The notes under the pieces were generated by a model that was not told the DNA's origin, searched no databases, and saw nothing but the letters and a program-made list of their open reading frames with translations. DNA of 64,000 bases from Methyloferula stellata AR4 (GTDB lineage: Bacteria; Pseudomonadota; Alphaproteobacteria; Rhizobiales; Beijerinckiaceae): NCBI RefSeq assembly GCF_000385335.1, contig NZ_ARWA01000001.1:2682001-2746000 (forward strand), read 5' to 3'. Made by a program: the position numbers and the translations under genes. This document shows, piece by piece, positions 17,801 to 26,192 of the stretch. Every line of letters begins with the position of its first letter. Position 1 is the stretch's first letter.

Positions 17801-18009
17801 TTCAGACCTCCTATTCTGCCAACATCCTGCGCGCCACGCGGCGAGAGCGAGGCCTGGCCCTGAAATCGAGGGTGGATCTACGAGGCGAAAAGGAAACGTC
17901 AACCGCGCAGCCCCAAGCGCGGCGCCGGACAGATCGAAGCTCCGCCAAAATTTCAACAACCGCCAGTGAAGTCGGCCCAACTGAAGCTTGGCAGAATAGG
18001 AGGTCTGAA
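17801..18009. repeat. Inverted repeat with a 22-bp perfect core flanking about 165 bp
   Basis: TTCAGACCTCCTATTCTGCC plus AA (17801-17822) is exactly the reverse complement of 17988-18009. Similarity continues outward with mismatches (gcaacaac/gtcattgc, then GCTATAGC/GATAGC). The right arm contains AGGAGG followed by an ATG at 18008 that opens a 22-codon frame (to 18076) ending just before the HD-domain gene. The left arm is a decayed mirror copy with ACG in place of ATG. It lies in the 440-bp divergent gap between the NTF2-like and HD-domain genes. Either an inverted duplication of a gene start or an invertible/regulatory segment. Confidence 0.75.
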
Positions 18010-18086
18010 TGTCATTGCCGCCGATAGCCGCCGGTTCCTACCCTTGGCGCGAGCAAGTGGGACGGGTGTTCTTTTGAGGCATCGTG

Positions 18087-18710
18087 ATGATCGCAGATAT
18101 CAAGGCTCCGGACTCCAGCATTGCCCGCCAGGCCGAGGAGCTTGCTCGTTCTGCGTCCAATGACATTCTCTTCAACCACGTCATGCGCTGCTACTGGTTC
18201 GGCGAGCTTTTCGCGCGGCAGGAAGGAACGAAGGTCGACAGCGAGTTGATGTTTCTTTCGACCGTGCTGCACGATCTCGGTCTTACCGACCATGCTTTCG
18301 GCCCGCACCGCTTCGAGATTGAGGGCGCCGGAGCGGCACGGACGTTCCTCGTCGACCGGGGTGTTTCGGAGGACCGAGCCCAGAAAGTCTGGGACAACAT
18401 CGCGCTACACACCTGGGACATGAATCAATTCAGAGGCGATACCAGCCGCTTGATGCAGCGTGGGCTCGCCTACGATGTCTCTGGTGTGGAGGGTGCGCAG
18501 CTCGACCCTGCTGATGTGGCCGAGGTGGTCCGCCGGTATCCGAGGCTGAATTTCAAGCGTGCATTTAACGCAATGCTTAGCCATGATGTGGACTGTAAGG
18601 ATCCGTACCCGCACTGGTTCCACATCTGCTCCCGCATTGCGCATAATAGGTCGCCGCTCACCATTGTGGACGCGCCGGTTGTTTTGGATTGGGCACCCTT
18701 CGATGAGTGA
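18087..18710 (+). CDS. HD-domain protein (cyanamide hydratase-like)
   Basis: A 207-residue metal-dependent HD-superfamily protein. Metal motifs: HVMRCYWFGELFA (first His), FLSTVLHDLGLTD (HD pair) and HTWDMNQF further on; a C-terminal SRIAHNRSPL. The arrangement resembles the HD hydrolase family annotated as cyanamide hydratase or uncharacterised HD proteins. Such genes often accompany GlxA regulators and NTF2-like proteins in accessory clusters. The ATG at 18087 is preceded by GAGG with 7-bp spacing; GTG at 18084 is possible. Confidence 0.8.
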   Translation: MIADIKAPDSSIARQAEELARSASNDILFNHVMRCYWFGELFARQEGTKVDSELMFLSTVLHDLGLTDHAFGPHRFEIEGAGAARTFLVDRGVSEDRAQKVWDNIALHTWDMNQFRGDTSRLMQRGLAYDVSGVEGAQLDPADVAEVVRRYPRLNFKRAFNAMLSHDVDCKDPYPHWFHICSRIAHNRSPLTIVDAPVVLDWAPFDE

Positions 18711-18769
18711 GCGCGCGATTACTGAGAGAAGCCTTGCCTGTGTGAGCGCAATCGCTCGGAGGCGCCGCA

Positions 18770-19754
18770 ATGCCGAAGAATAGTCCAATCGGTGACGCAA
18801 ATCTCTCCCGCCGCGATCTCGTTGTAGGGAGTGCGGTGTTTGCGGTAGCCACCACCCTTCCAGCAATCGCCTCTGGACGTGCCAGCACGAACGCAATCAC
18901 TCCCAACACGAGCAACGGAGATATGACGATGGGCACGGTGACCACCAAAGACGGCGCCGAAATCTTCTACAAGGACTGGGGACAAGGTCAGCCGATTGTC
19001 TTCCATCATGGGTGGCCGCTTAGTTCGGATGACTGGGATACCCAAATGCTCTTCTTCGTCCACAACGGCTACCGCGTGATCGGCATCGATCGCCGCGGGC
19101 ATGGCCGCTCCAATCAGATATCCGAAGGCCATGACATGGACCATTACGCAGCCGATGCGGTCGCCGTTGTCGAGCATCTGGATCTTCACAATACTGTCCA
19201 CATTGGCCATTCCACCGGCGGCGGCGAAGCGGCGCGCTATGTCGCGCGTCACGGTAAGGGGACGGGTCGCGAAGTTGGTTCTGGTGGCTGCCGTGCCACC
19301 TATCATGGTCATGTCGCCGAATAACCCGGGTGGCCTGCCGATCGAGGTGTTCGATGGTTTCCGCAAAAGCCTGGCTGCCAACCGCGCTCAATTTTACCGG
19401 GAGATTGCCTCCAAGCCCTTCTACGGCTTCAACCGGGCAAGCAAACCGCCGCTGGATGGCGTCATCGACAACTGGTGGCGTCAGGGCATGATGGGCGGCG
19501 CCAAAGCGCATTACGACGGCATCAAGGCGTTCTCTGAGACAGACCTCACCGAGGACCTGAAGAGCATCGAAGTCCCGACGTTATGTATGCAAGGCGACGA
19601 TGATCAGATCGTTCCGTACAAGGGTGCGGCCGAGCTCCAGGTCAAGCTTCTCAAGAACGCGACGTTGAAGCTCTATCCCGGCTTTCCGCATGGCATGCTC
19701 ACCACCTATGCGGAGACGATCAATCACGATCTTCTGGCTTTCGTTCCAGGCTGA
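18770..19754 (+). pseudogene. Frameshifted Tat-exported alpha/beta hydrolase (chloroperoxidase-like)
   Basis: The 5' part (18770-19260) encodes a twin-arginine signal ([18 protein letters not shown]) and the hydrolase start: [30 protein letters not shown] and the nucleophile GHSTGGGE. It then leaves frame. The rest continues in the next frame ([15 protein letters not shown], then MQGDDDQIVP with the Asp and GFPHGM with the His, to 19754). One extra G in the run at 19258-19261 explains the break: removing it restores HGKGRVAKLV. All three catalytic residues survive, so the mutation is recent or a sequencing error. Family: cofactor-free haloperoxidase/esterase. Confidence 0.88.
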
Positions 19755-20081
19755 TGTTTCTAACACGGCGGTTCTTCTCCACGCTAGAGAGCTATTCAGC
19801 TCACGCGACAGCGCGTTAGCTACCGATAATGCTAGTGTTCAAACGGTTGAGCCGCGCGGCTTCTCGTTGCTGAATTGACCACTTGGGCGGACGTCATGCC
19901 GAGCCAATCCTCATCGGGAGCGGGGGCGGCCCATCTCGATTTTGGACAATGAACTTATGGCAGAAATCGAGGGCGCAATGTCATTTGAGCCGCTGGCAGG
20001 TGTGCCTATGTTCGGAAATGACCGCAGCACTCCGTGGCGTCGCGTTCAGAAAGCGACAACGCGGAGCAGTGGAGCTAGGAA
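19755..20081. other. Intergenic region without a recognisable gene
   Basis: 327 bp between the broken hydrolase and the carbonic-anhydrase-like gene. No convincing frame, hairpin or tRNA seen. Confidence 0.6.
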
Positions 20082-20678
20082 ATGACGAAATACAGCGAAT
20101 TCGAATTCAGAACACAACCGTGGTTTGACCCTGCTTGGTTTGACCGGTCCAAATTCCAGGGATTTAGTCACTTCATCCCAATGAAGACCATTGTGATTCA
20201 CTGCTTCGACCCGCGGGCCTCCGAGATCCCGCAGGCTGTCGCCGACTATTTCGGGGATGAGGTCTATCCCGGAGAGAATATTCTCAACGAAGATGGTTAT
20301 CGGGTCGGCAACACACGGACGTTATTCGCTGTATCAAACGCCGGCGGCCGCGCGCTTTCAGCCCTACAATCGGTCGCCACCATGGACTATCTATTCCAAG
20401 TACAGAAAGTTGTCGTGGTGCACCACTCCTTCTGCGGCGCGACCGCTTTCACACCCGACACGCTTGTCGGCGACTTTCACGATCACCATCACGCTGATAT
20501 TTCAACGATGTTCGATCATGACAGCCTCGCAATTACAAACTTCGAGGAATCGATCAAACATGACGTCAAGTTGCTTCGTTCCAGCCCAGCGGTTCCGAAG
20601 AATATCAAGCTCTACGGCTTCTTCTACGAGATGAATTCCGGAAAATTGACCGAAGTGGTGAAAGACATTCCCGCGTAG
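20082..20678 (+). CDS. Beta-carbonic-anhydrase-like protein
   Basis: A 198-residue protein with the zinc-site pattern of beta-class carbonic anhydrase: IHCFDPRAS supplies Cys41 with the Asp43-Arg45 dyad, and VVVHHSFCGATAF supplies His115 and Cys118. The core SNAGGRALSALQSVATMDYL corresponds to the usual RNAGG...SLEYAV helix. It would hydrate CO2 or act on a related carbonyl substrate; several beta-CA relatives hydrolyse CS2 or COS. Length is typical. Cytosolic, no signal peptide. Isolated gene, no clear operon. Confidence 0.85.
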   Translation: MTKYSEFEFRTQPWFDPAWFDRSKFQGFSHFIPMKTIVIHCFDPRASEIPQAVADYFGDEVYPGENILNEDGYRVGNTRTLFAVSNAGGRALSALQSVATMDYLFQVQKVVVVHHSFCGATAFTPDTLVGDFHDHHHADISTMFDHDSLAITNFEESIKHDVKLLRSSPAVPKNIKLYGFFYEMNSGKLTEVVKDIPA

Positions 20679-20808
20679 ATCGGACGCAAATGAGTGAGCG
20701 ATGCGTGGCGTCGCTGCGCTCGTACATAGGCCAAGTTCGGAAGCGCGTTGCGCGCGGGCCCTTATATTTCGATCAGCATGTACCCTTGACTTACAAAGGA
20801 GCAGCGCC

Positions 20809-21690
20809 GTGAGCGAAGCCGACATTCTCGTAAGCGGAGCGACGGGACGGACCGGGAGCGCTGCCATCGACGAACTGTTGAAGATGGGCAAGCGCGTGCG
20901 GGGGTATGTGCGCTCGGACGACGAGCGGGCGGCAGCCCTCCGTGAGCGCGGGGTCGACATCGCGGTCGGCGATTTCACCGACATCGATCACATCCGTGCG
21001 GCGATGGAAGGCGTCGGCGCGGCCTATTTTCTGCATCCGATCGCGCCGGGAATCGTCGCCGCCGCCGCCTATTTCACCCAAGCCGCGACGGAGGCGGGCG
21101 TTACCGCGATCGTGAACATGTCCCAGATCTCGGCGCGCCGAGAATCGACGAGCCACGCCGCGCAGGACCATTGGATTTCCGAACGGGTCTTCGACTGGTC
21201 CGGAGTCGCAACGACGCATCTGCGCCCAACCTTTTTCGCCGACTGGCTCGTTTATCCGCACTTCGCGCGGGAGATCTGGGCAAAAAAGAAGATCGAATTC
21301 CCCTTCGGGGATGGGCGTCACGCGCCCATCGCAACTGACGACCAGGGGCGGGTTATCGCCCATATCCTCGCCGAACCAAAAGGCCACGAGGGTAAGATCT
21401 ACACTCTCCATGGCCCGGTCGAGATGGACCATACCGAGATCGCCGCCGCCATGAGCAAGGTGCTCGGCGCGCAGATCGTGTACGCGCCGACATCGATCGA
21501 GGAATTCAAACAGAAAATGGTGCAACTCTACAAGTTTCCGCCGTTCCTGGTGCAGCATCTCGTCGAGGTAGCTCAGAACTACCGCGAGGGTATTTTCGCG
21601 GGCACGAACGACGCTGTCCAGAGGATCACCGGGACGCCTGCGCTTTCGGTACCGGCCTTCATCGAAAAGTACCGGAGCGCCTTTGTTTAG
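20809..21690 (+). CDS. NmrA-family NAD(P)-binding protein
   Basis: A 293-residue atypical SDR: ILVSGATGRTGSAAIDELL (cofactor loop), RGYVRSDDERA, FTDIDHIRAAMEGVGAAYFL, VNMSQISAR and HLRPTFFADWLV, the signature order of NmrA/NAD(P)H-azoreductase-like proteins. It starts at GTG 20809 with AAAGGA eight bases upstream; a longer in-frame extension to 20701 lacks conservation. These proteins act as reductases or redox sensors; substrate unknown. Confidence 0.85.
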   Translation: MSEADILVSGATGRTGSAAIDELLKMGKRVRGYVRSDDERAAALRERGVDIAVGDFTDIDHIRAAMEGVGAAYFLHPIAPGIVAAAAYFTQAATEAGVTAIVNMSQISARRESTSHAAQDHWISERVFDWSGVATTHLRPTFFADWLVYPHFAREIWAKKKIEFPFGDGRHAPIATDDQGRVIAHILAEPKGHEGKIYTLHGPVEMDHTEIAAAMSKVLGAQIVYAPTSIEEFKQKMVQLYKFPPFLVQHLVEVAQNYREGIFAGTNDAVQRITGTPALSVPAFIEKYRSAFV

Positions 21691-21749
21691 CGAGGATGCT
21701 TAGAGTCCCTGCAGCTTGATGAAAGTCGTGAGGGACGAAGGGCGTCCCC

Positions 21750-21992
21750 GATCTAGTCAACGGCGAGATTTTTTACACGTTGGAAGAAGCGAGGATCATC
21801 ATCGAAAGCTGGAGACGACACTATAACGAGGTACGGCCCCACTCGTCGCTCGGCTACAAGCCGCCGGCACCCGAGGCCTTCATTCTACCGCGCCCGGCTG
21901 CGCAACTTCAATCAGCTCCGCCGGGCGCTCGATCGCTGGCATGGCCGTCAATTTTAAACCAACAATCCACCCGGATCACCCGAGAGGGGTAG
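21750..21992 (+). mobile_element. IS3-family insertion sequence remnant (transposase C-terminus)
   Basis: From 21750 the frame reads DLVNGEIFYTLEEARIII, then SWRRHYNEVRPHSSLGYKPP, the end of an IS3-type OrfB integrase with the catalytic-domain tail R-P-H-S-S-L-G-Y. Only the last ~60 residues and probably the right end (to about 21990) remain; no upstream OrfA/OrfB is present. The remnant abuts and overlaps the 3' end of the response-regulator gene on the other strand. Confidence 0.88.
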
Positions 21993-22638
21993 ACCAGGGC
22001 CCGACTAGACCCTGCCGTAAGCCGAAATAAAGAAGCTCGATGTCAGAAGCTACTCCGAGCTTCGACTTGATACTGTAGTGATAGTTCGCCACAGTCTTGC
22101 GGCTGACATTAAGTGCGGCTGCGATATCATCGGTCGATTTTGCGTGGAGGATCATGCGGAAAATCTCAAACTCGCGCGGTGAGAGACGCTGTAGCCCCGT
22201 CCCTTCCTCCTGCACCTGTTGAAGCGCTAGTACCTCGCTGATCTCAGGGCAAATGGTTACTCGGCCCTCGGCAACGTCGTGAACCGCGTTTACGAGCAGA
22301 TCGGGAGGGCTGCTCTTGGTCACGTAGCCCCTAGCTCCGGCACGAAAGGCCTGCAAGGCATACATAGCCCCGCCGTGCATCGTGAAGACGAGTATACGCG
22401 CGTCGGCATCGAGTTTGCGGATATGCTCGATAGCATCGATGCCTCCACGACCTGGCATCGAGATATCCATGATGACAACATCCGGTTGCATATCCTTGTA
22501 GCACTGATAGGCGGAGGCCGCATCGCATGCTTCGCCGATGACGGTCAGCCCTTCGTGTTTCGTGAGGAGGGTGCGGTAGCCCTCGCGAACGACAGCATGG
22601 TCATCGACGAGGAGTACGCGAATGGCTTTTTCGCTCAT
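21976..22638 (-). CDS. NarL/FixJ-family response regulator
   Basis: A 220-residue two-component regulator. Receiver domain: VLLVDDHAVVREGYRTLL, phospho-acceptor Asp in VVIMDISMPGRGG, and Lys in GYVTKSSPPD. The LuxR-type HTH follows: LSPREFEIFRMI and STDDIAAALNVSRKTVANY. The last seven residues (PWSTPLG) come from the IS3 remnant's right end, so the insertion has rewritten the C-terminus. Its start overlaps the kinase stop by 4 bp (ATGA), so they are translated together. Confidence 0.93.
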   Translation of the reverse strand: MSEKAIRVLLVDDHAVVREGYRTLLTKHEGLTVIGEACDAASAYQCYKDMQPDVVIMDISMPGRGGIDAIEHIRKLDADARILVFTMHGGAMYALQAFRAGARGYVTKSSPPDLLVNAVHDVAEGRVTICPEISEVLALQQVQEEGTGLQRLSPREFEIFRMILHAKSTDDIAAALNVSRKTVANYHYSIKSKLGVASDIELLYFGLRQGLVGPWSTPLG

Positions 22639-24056
22639 TGTATGAGCTCCGCTGGCGTCTCGAACGGAATCATAGCATGGAGCTTGAGGCCTTGATGCGG
22701 GAGGTTGATGACGTTTAGCTGTCCGCCGAGTGCCATCACACGTTCACGCATGCCAATTAATCCTAGCCTGCTCCCTTCCTCAGCTATGCCACGGTCGACC
22801 CGTCCATATCCATTGTCTTCGATCGTCAGCGTTAGCCAGCGCCGATGGCGAGCCGTCTGTTCCTCGGCTTCTCTTCGAAAGCTGAGATCGACGCGAGCCA
22901 GACTCGCATTCGCATGTTTGCAGATGTTGGTAAGACCCTCTTGGACAATTCGATAGACATGCGACGCCGATGTCGGTGGCAGAGCTTGGAGATCGCCATC
23001 AATCTCAAGCGATATTTTTAATTTCCCGCTAGCACGTCGTTCTTGATCCCTCGCCAAAGCCGCAAGACTGGCGGCGAGCCCAAAGTCATCGATCTCGGGC
23101 GGGCGGAGGGTCTGCAAGGTGATACGCAGAGACCTCATCATGGCCATAGATGTTTGCGAGAGATTGTCCGCTTCGGGCACGAGCGCGGGGCACTCGGCTT
23201 CGGCGGTTGCCCTGATTGATGCCGCGCCTGCACTTATGACGCTCAAGGTTTGCGCGAGTTCATCATGAAGTTCCCGCGCCAAATGACGACGCTCTTGTTC
23301 TTGCCCGTCGACGAGTTTTGCTGCCAGCGCTGTTCGCTCACGCGTCGTCTGATCGAGGCTTGCCGCAAGCGTGTTGAAGACTTCGCTTATGCGCTGCAGT
23401 TCTATAAGTCGGAAATTTGGCAGGCGACTGGATAAGTCGCCAAGCGCTAACTTATCGAGTCCGACTAAGATATCTTTCGTGGGGCGGAGAGCCTGGCTAA
23501 TCGCTACGTACTGCATCACACAAATCGCGCCGATGACCAGTGCAGTGAAACCCAGGAGTCCAGAAACCTCTTTCCAAATCGCGGCTACAGCGGCGGTGGG
23601 GTCAGTGGTGACGACCAGGGTCCCAGGAAATTTCCCATGGTAGGAAATAGGGCGCGCAACGTCAGTACGTGTGGTGATAAGCCAGGTGCCTAAGGACGAA
23701 AACCAGCTTGGTAGGATAGCACTACCTCGATTAAAACCAAGACAACTTGATCGCCCAAGGCTTCCGTCTGATCTTATAAATTGTATGCATTGGCCTGGAC
23801 TTTGAACTTGTTCACTTACGGGGTCCCAATCGGGAAACCGTGATGGAGTTTCGATATTTGAGTCGATGCGGAACAATTGGACTTGCAGCTGCTTGGCAAT
23901 GATATCAGCTACGTTTTCATTGACCTGCCGAACGTCATGATAGGTTTCGAGCAACGTGAGTGCGGCTGTGATGAGAAAACAAAACAGCGCGGCTGCCAAG
24001 ACGCGGAGCGTCAGCGACCATCTGAGATCGAGATTCGGCGAGTTTACCACTGCCAA
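22635..24056 (-). CDS. Membrane sensor histidine kinase (HisKA_3, NarX-like)
   Basis: A 473-residue inner-membrane kinase. Helix 1 is near residues 12-32 (TLRVLAAALFCFLITAALTL), followed by a ~125-residue periplasmic sensor region with a Cys pair (GQCIQF, RSSCLGF), helix 2 near 165-185 and a HAMP-like segment (LDKLALGDLSSRLPNFRL). The dimerisation motif QEQERRHLARELHDELAQTL carries the phosphorylated His. The HATPase_c blocks are VYRIVQEGLTNICKHANA, IEDNGYG and GLIGMRERVMALGG. It pairs with the NarL-type regulator. Signal unknown. Confidence 0.93.
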   Translation of the reverse strand: MAVVNSPNLDLRWSLTLRVLAAALFCFLITAALTLLETYHDVRQVNENVADIIAKQLQVQLFRIDSNIETPSRFPDWDPVSEQVQSPGQCIQFIRSDGSLGRSSCLGFNRGSAILPSWFSSLGTWLITTRTDVARPISYHGKFPGTLVVTTDPTAAVAAIWKEVSGLLGFTALVIGAICVMQYVAISQALRPTKDILVGLDKLALGDLSSRLPNFRLIELQRISEVFNTLAASLDQTTRERTALAAKLVDGQEQERRHLARELHDELAQTLSVISAGAASIRATAEAECPALVPEADNLSQTSMAMMRSLRITLQTLRPPEIDDFGLAASLAALARDQERRASGKLKISLEIDGDLQALPPTSASHVYRIVQEGLTNICKHANASLARVDLSFRREAEEQTARHRRWLTLTIEDNGYGRVDRGIAEEGSRLGLIGMRERVMALGGQLNVINLPHQGLKLHAMIPFETPAELIQ

Positions 24057-24274
24057 GGACCATTCCAGAATTGCACGCTAGGCTACACATGCTGTCGATC
24101 TAAAGAAAGCGGCCCAGCTTTTGATAGGCGACAGTAACCGCAATTTGCCGATACTCTATATGTATTTACCTAGGTCAACTCGCAGCCGGTCGTAACCCCA
24201 TGATTCGAATATTTCAAGGCGGGGTTTGAACTCATCCTATGTTCTGTAAAGATCTCCAGGTGCATGGTCCGGTC

Positions 24275-25195
24275 CTAGGCATTGAGGCCGGTCCGCAGAA
24301 GATAATGAGAGTGCTCGTCGTAATACATCCCGTTTCTGGCGCTAAGGGTTGTTGAGAGCTGAAAGAAGTTAATGATCATGTCGGCGAGATGATCTGCCGC
24401 GAGGGAGCTTCTCCGACCGCGTCGCAGCACGAATTCGAAATCGGGCAGTGTTGGCAAGGCTTCGGCGCTGCCGAGCGATTTCAGCTTATTGGGTAAGCCA
24501 TATTCCGGAAACATCGTTATCGCGAGGCCGGCGTCGAGCGCGGCGAGGATGCCTGCTGTACCCGCGCTCTGAAGCACGACCGTCCATGTCCTGCCGGCCC
24601 GATCGAGTTGTTCCAAAGCCAGTTGCCGCCACCTAAAGTGTGGAGGATATAATGCGAGTGGCGCTGGCTTTTCCGGGTCGAGCTGCATCCCCCGTCCAGC
24701 GGCCCAGACGCGGCGCTCGCGGCATAGGAAGACGCCGTCGCCTTCTCCGATTTCACGGCTAATGATCGCGATATCGAGTTCACCCTCGTCTAAAAGGGCT
24801 GAGATGTCAGGACCTATGCCGAGCTCGATTTGCAGCCGGACTGCAGGATAGCGGGCGGCGAATTGCCCAAGCAAAGATGATAAAGTGCGAAGATCAAAAT
24901 ACTCTGGCGCACCGATCCGGATCAGGCCGCCACCATCGCGACCGAGGCGATATTCAGCTTCCTTGTGCAAAGCAAGTATGCGCCGCGCATAGGACAAAAG
25001 AACTTCACCATGCTCGGTCAAGCCAACACCATGCGTATTGCGCACGAAGAGGGACGAACCGATCTGATCTTCCAGGCGTTTAACGTGAAGACTTACCGCA
25101 GATTGGGTGAGGTTTACCTCACGCGCTGCCTTGGTAAAGCTGCCGACATCGCAAATGGCGGCGAAGGTCCGCAAGAGGACGGTGTCGTAAAGCAT
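24275..25195 (-). CDS. LysR-family transcriptional regulator
   Basis: A 306-residue LTTR: the N-terminal HTH LLRTFAAICDVGSFTKAARE followed by LTQSAVSLHVKRLE, then the substrate-binding domain (RIGAPEYFDLRTLSSLLGQF, LDIAIISREIG). It is transcribed away from the dioxygenase-PKS cluster across a ~1-kb gap and is the natural candidate regulator of it. A dyad of the type CTCA-N9-TGAG-like (25238-25254) sits 43 bp upstream of its ATG. Its first ~70 bp and promoter have been duplicated in tandem at 25556-25760. Confidence 0.92.
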   Translation of the reverse strand: MLYDTVLLRTFAAICDVGSFTKAAREVNLTQSAVSLHVKRLEDQIGSSLFVRNTHGVGLTEHGEVLLSYARRILALHKEAEYRLGRDGGGLIRIGAPEYFDLRTLSSLLGQFAARYPAVRLQIELGIGPDISALLDEGELDIAIISREIGEGDGVFLCRERRVWAAGRGMQLDPEKPAPLALYPPHFRWRQLALEQLDRAGRTWTVVLQSAGTAGILAALDAGLAITMFPEYGLPNKLKSLGSAEALPTLPDFEFVLRRGRRSSLAADHLADMIINFFQLSTTLSARNGMYYDEHSHYLLRTGLNA

Positions 25196-25237
25196 CAGCC
25201 TATCGCCCCTCCCAGCTCATCGCGTCATGTTTTGCCG

Positions 25238-25254
25238 CACAAATTGTCCATAAG
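25238..25254. promoter_or_regulatory. Single copy of the 17-bp LysR-region dyad
   Basis: CACAAATTGTCCATAAG, 43 bp upstream of the lysR start. It matches the three-copy array at 25668-25732 at 12-13 of 17 positions and at the same distance from the (pseudo) lysR ATG. Likely autoregulatory site. Confidence 0.5.
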
Positions 25255-25555
25255 CCGCGCTTACCATCGTTAGACATTTTCAATGTCGTTAAAATGAAAC
25301 GAGCGTCATCTTCGTTGATTTCCGAATATCAAGCAGCGCGGTGAAAGCGTCAGTGACCATTTAGGATAGAGATTCCGCAATGCAACGGAACGCTACACGC
25401 GCCATTGGCCTATGGATAGCAACCCACCTATCGACGGGCAATTTGCCCATACTTTGCAGGCAAATCTCTTAACTACGATTTGCTGGTTTCATGCGCGTGG
25501 CTTTTGAAACGAAGCATTTGAAATCAGCGTGGCCTGACGTTGCGTCATTCGCCTG

Positions 25556-25624
25556 CTCGGCTTGCTCAGCTGAGGAACCGCTGATTGTTGCAATGGCATG
25601 CCAGAGGATTGTGTCGTTAAGCAT
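25556..25624 (-). pseudogene. Decayed 5' fragment of a duplicated lysR
   Basis: Reading leftward from the CAT at 25622-25624, the DNA runs ATGCTTAACGACACAATCCT and closely follows the start of the real lysR (ATGCTTTACGACACCGTCCT) for about 50 bp before similarity fades. The offset between the two starts is 429 bp. It is a remnant of a tandem duplication and cannot encode a regulator. Confidence 0.7.
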
Positions 25625-25667
25625 CGGCTCATCACTGCTCTGCCTTTGTCGTGATCATACTTTACAG

Positions 25668-25732
25668 CTCAAATTATCGATGAGTTGAATTCTCAAATTA
25701 TCAGTGAGCGTACCGCTCAATTTATCCATGAG
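25668..25732. promoter_or_regulatory. Three 17-bp operator-like repeats at an exact 24-bp period
   Basis: CTCAAATTATCGATGAG (25668), CTCAAATTATCAGTGAG (25692) and CTCAATTTATCCATGAG (25716). Each has the dyad ends CTCA...TGAG. The starts are exactly 24 bp apart. They occupy the duplicated promoter copy upstream of the Rieske/PKS cluster. Candidate multi-site operator for the adjacent LysR protein or another factor. Confidence 0.7.
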
Positions 25733-26192
25733 CTTTGCTCATCGCGGTGATTAAACATCTTCAATCCTGTTCTTCGAAAGTGTGGGTGTATGATCTGCTT
25801 GTTGCGACTGCATCAGTTCGGAGCAAGCGAAATGACATTGCGCAGGATGAGAACACTATGGGCGTCCCATACATGGCCGTCGGTCATCTCGCTTCTCCCG
25901 ATTGTTCGTTCATCCAGATCGACTTCGATACGTACGAGCGCTTCTCGTTATCGCTCCCGACATCGCTGATCTAATTCCCTCAACGCGTCGAAGACGAACA
26001 TGGCACGGGCGGAAGGCGTTCGCGTGATCTCAAGCGAACGCCAACGGCCTCGAAAAGAATGGTTGGACCGTTGGTTCATACATCCGGAGAGTCGTCTTTT
26101 TTCAATATTGCCATCCTGCTCTGCGGCAAGCCGGACGCGGACTGCACAAATGGATTGAGACTTCCAAGTGGATTGAGACTTCAGGGAAGAAC

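Larger units (their letters stand above)
25196..26192. other. 1-kb intergenic region between lysR and the dioxygenase-PKS cluster
   Basis: Visibly more AT-rich than the flanking genes. It contains promoter copy A (25196-25300), the lysR remnant, promoter copy B with the 24-bp array, and then about 430 bp of leader before the dioxygenase gene. Short frames exist (for example 25860-25974), but none is convincing. Confidence 0.65.

Noticed and set aside
25668-25732. Iteron-type replication origin or CRISPR array
   Set aside because: There are only three 17-bp copies with 7-bp gaps, no rep or cas gene, and the same site occurs singly at the parental lysR promoter, so an operator array is the simpler reading.
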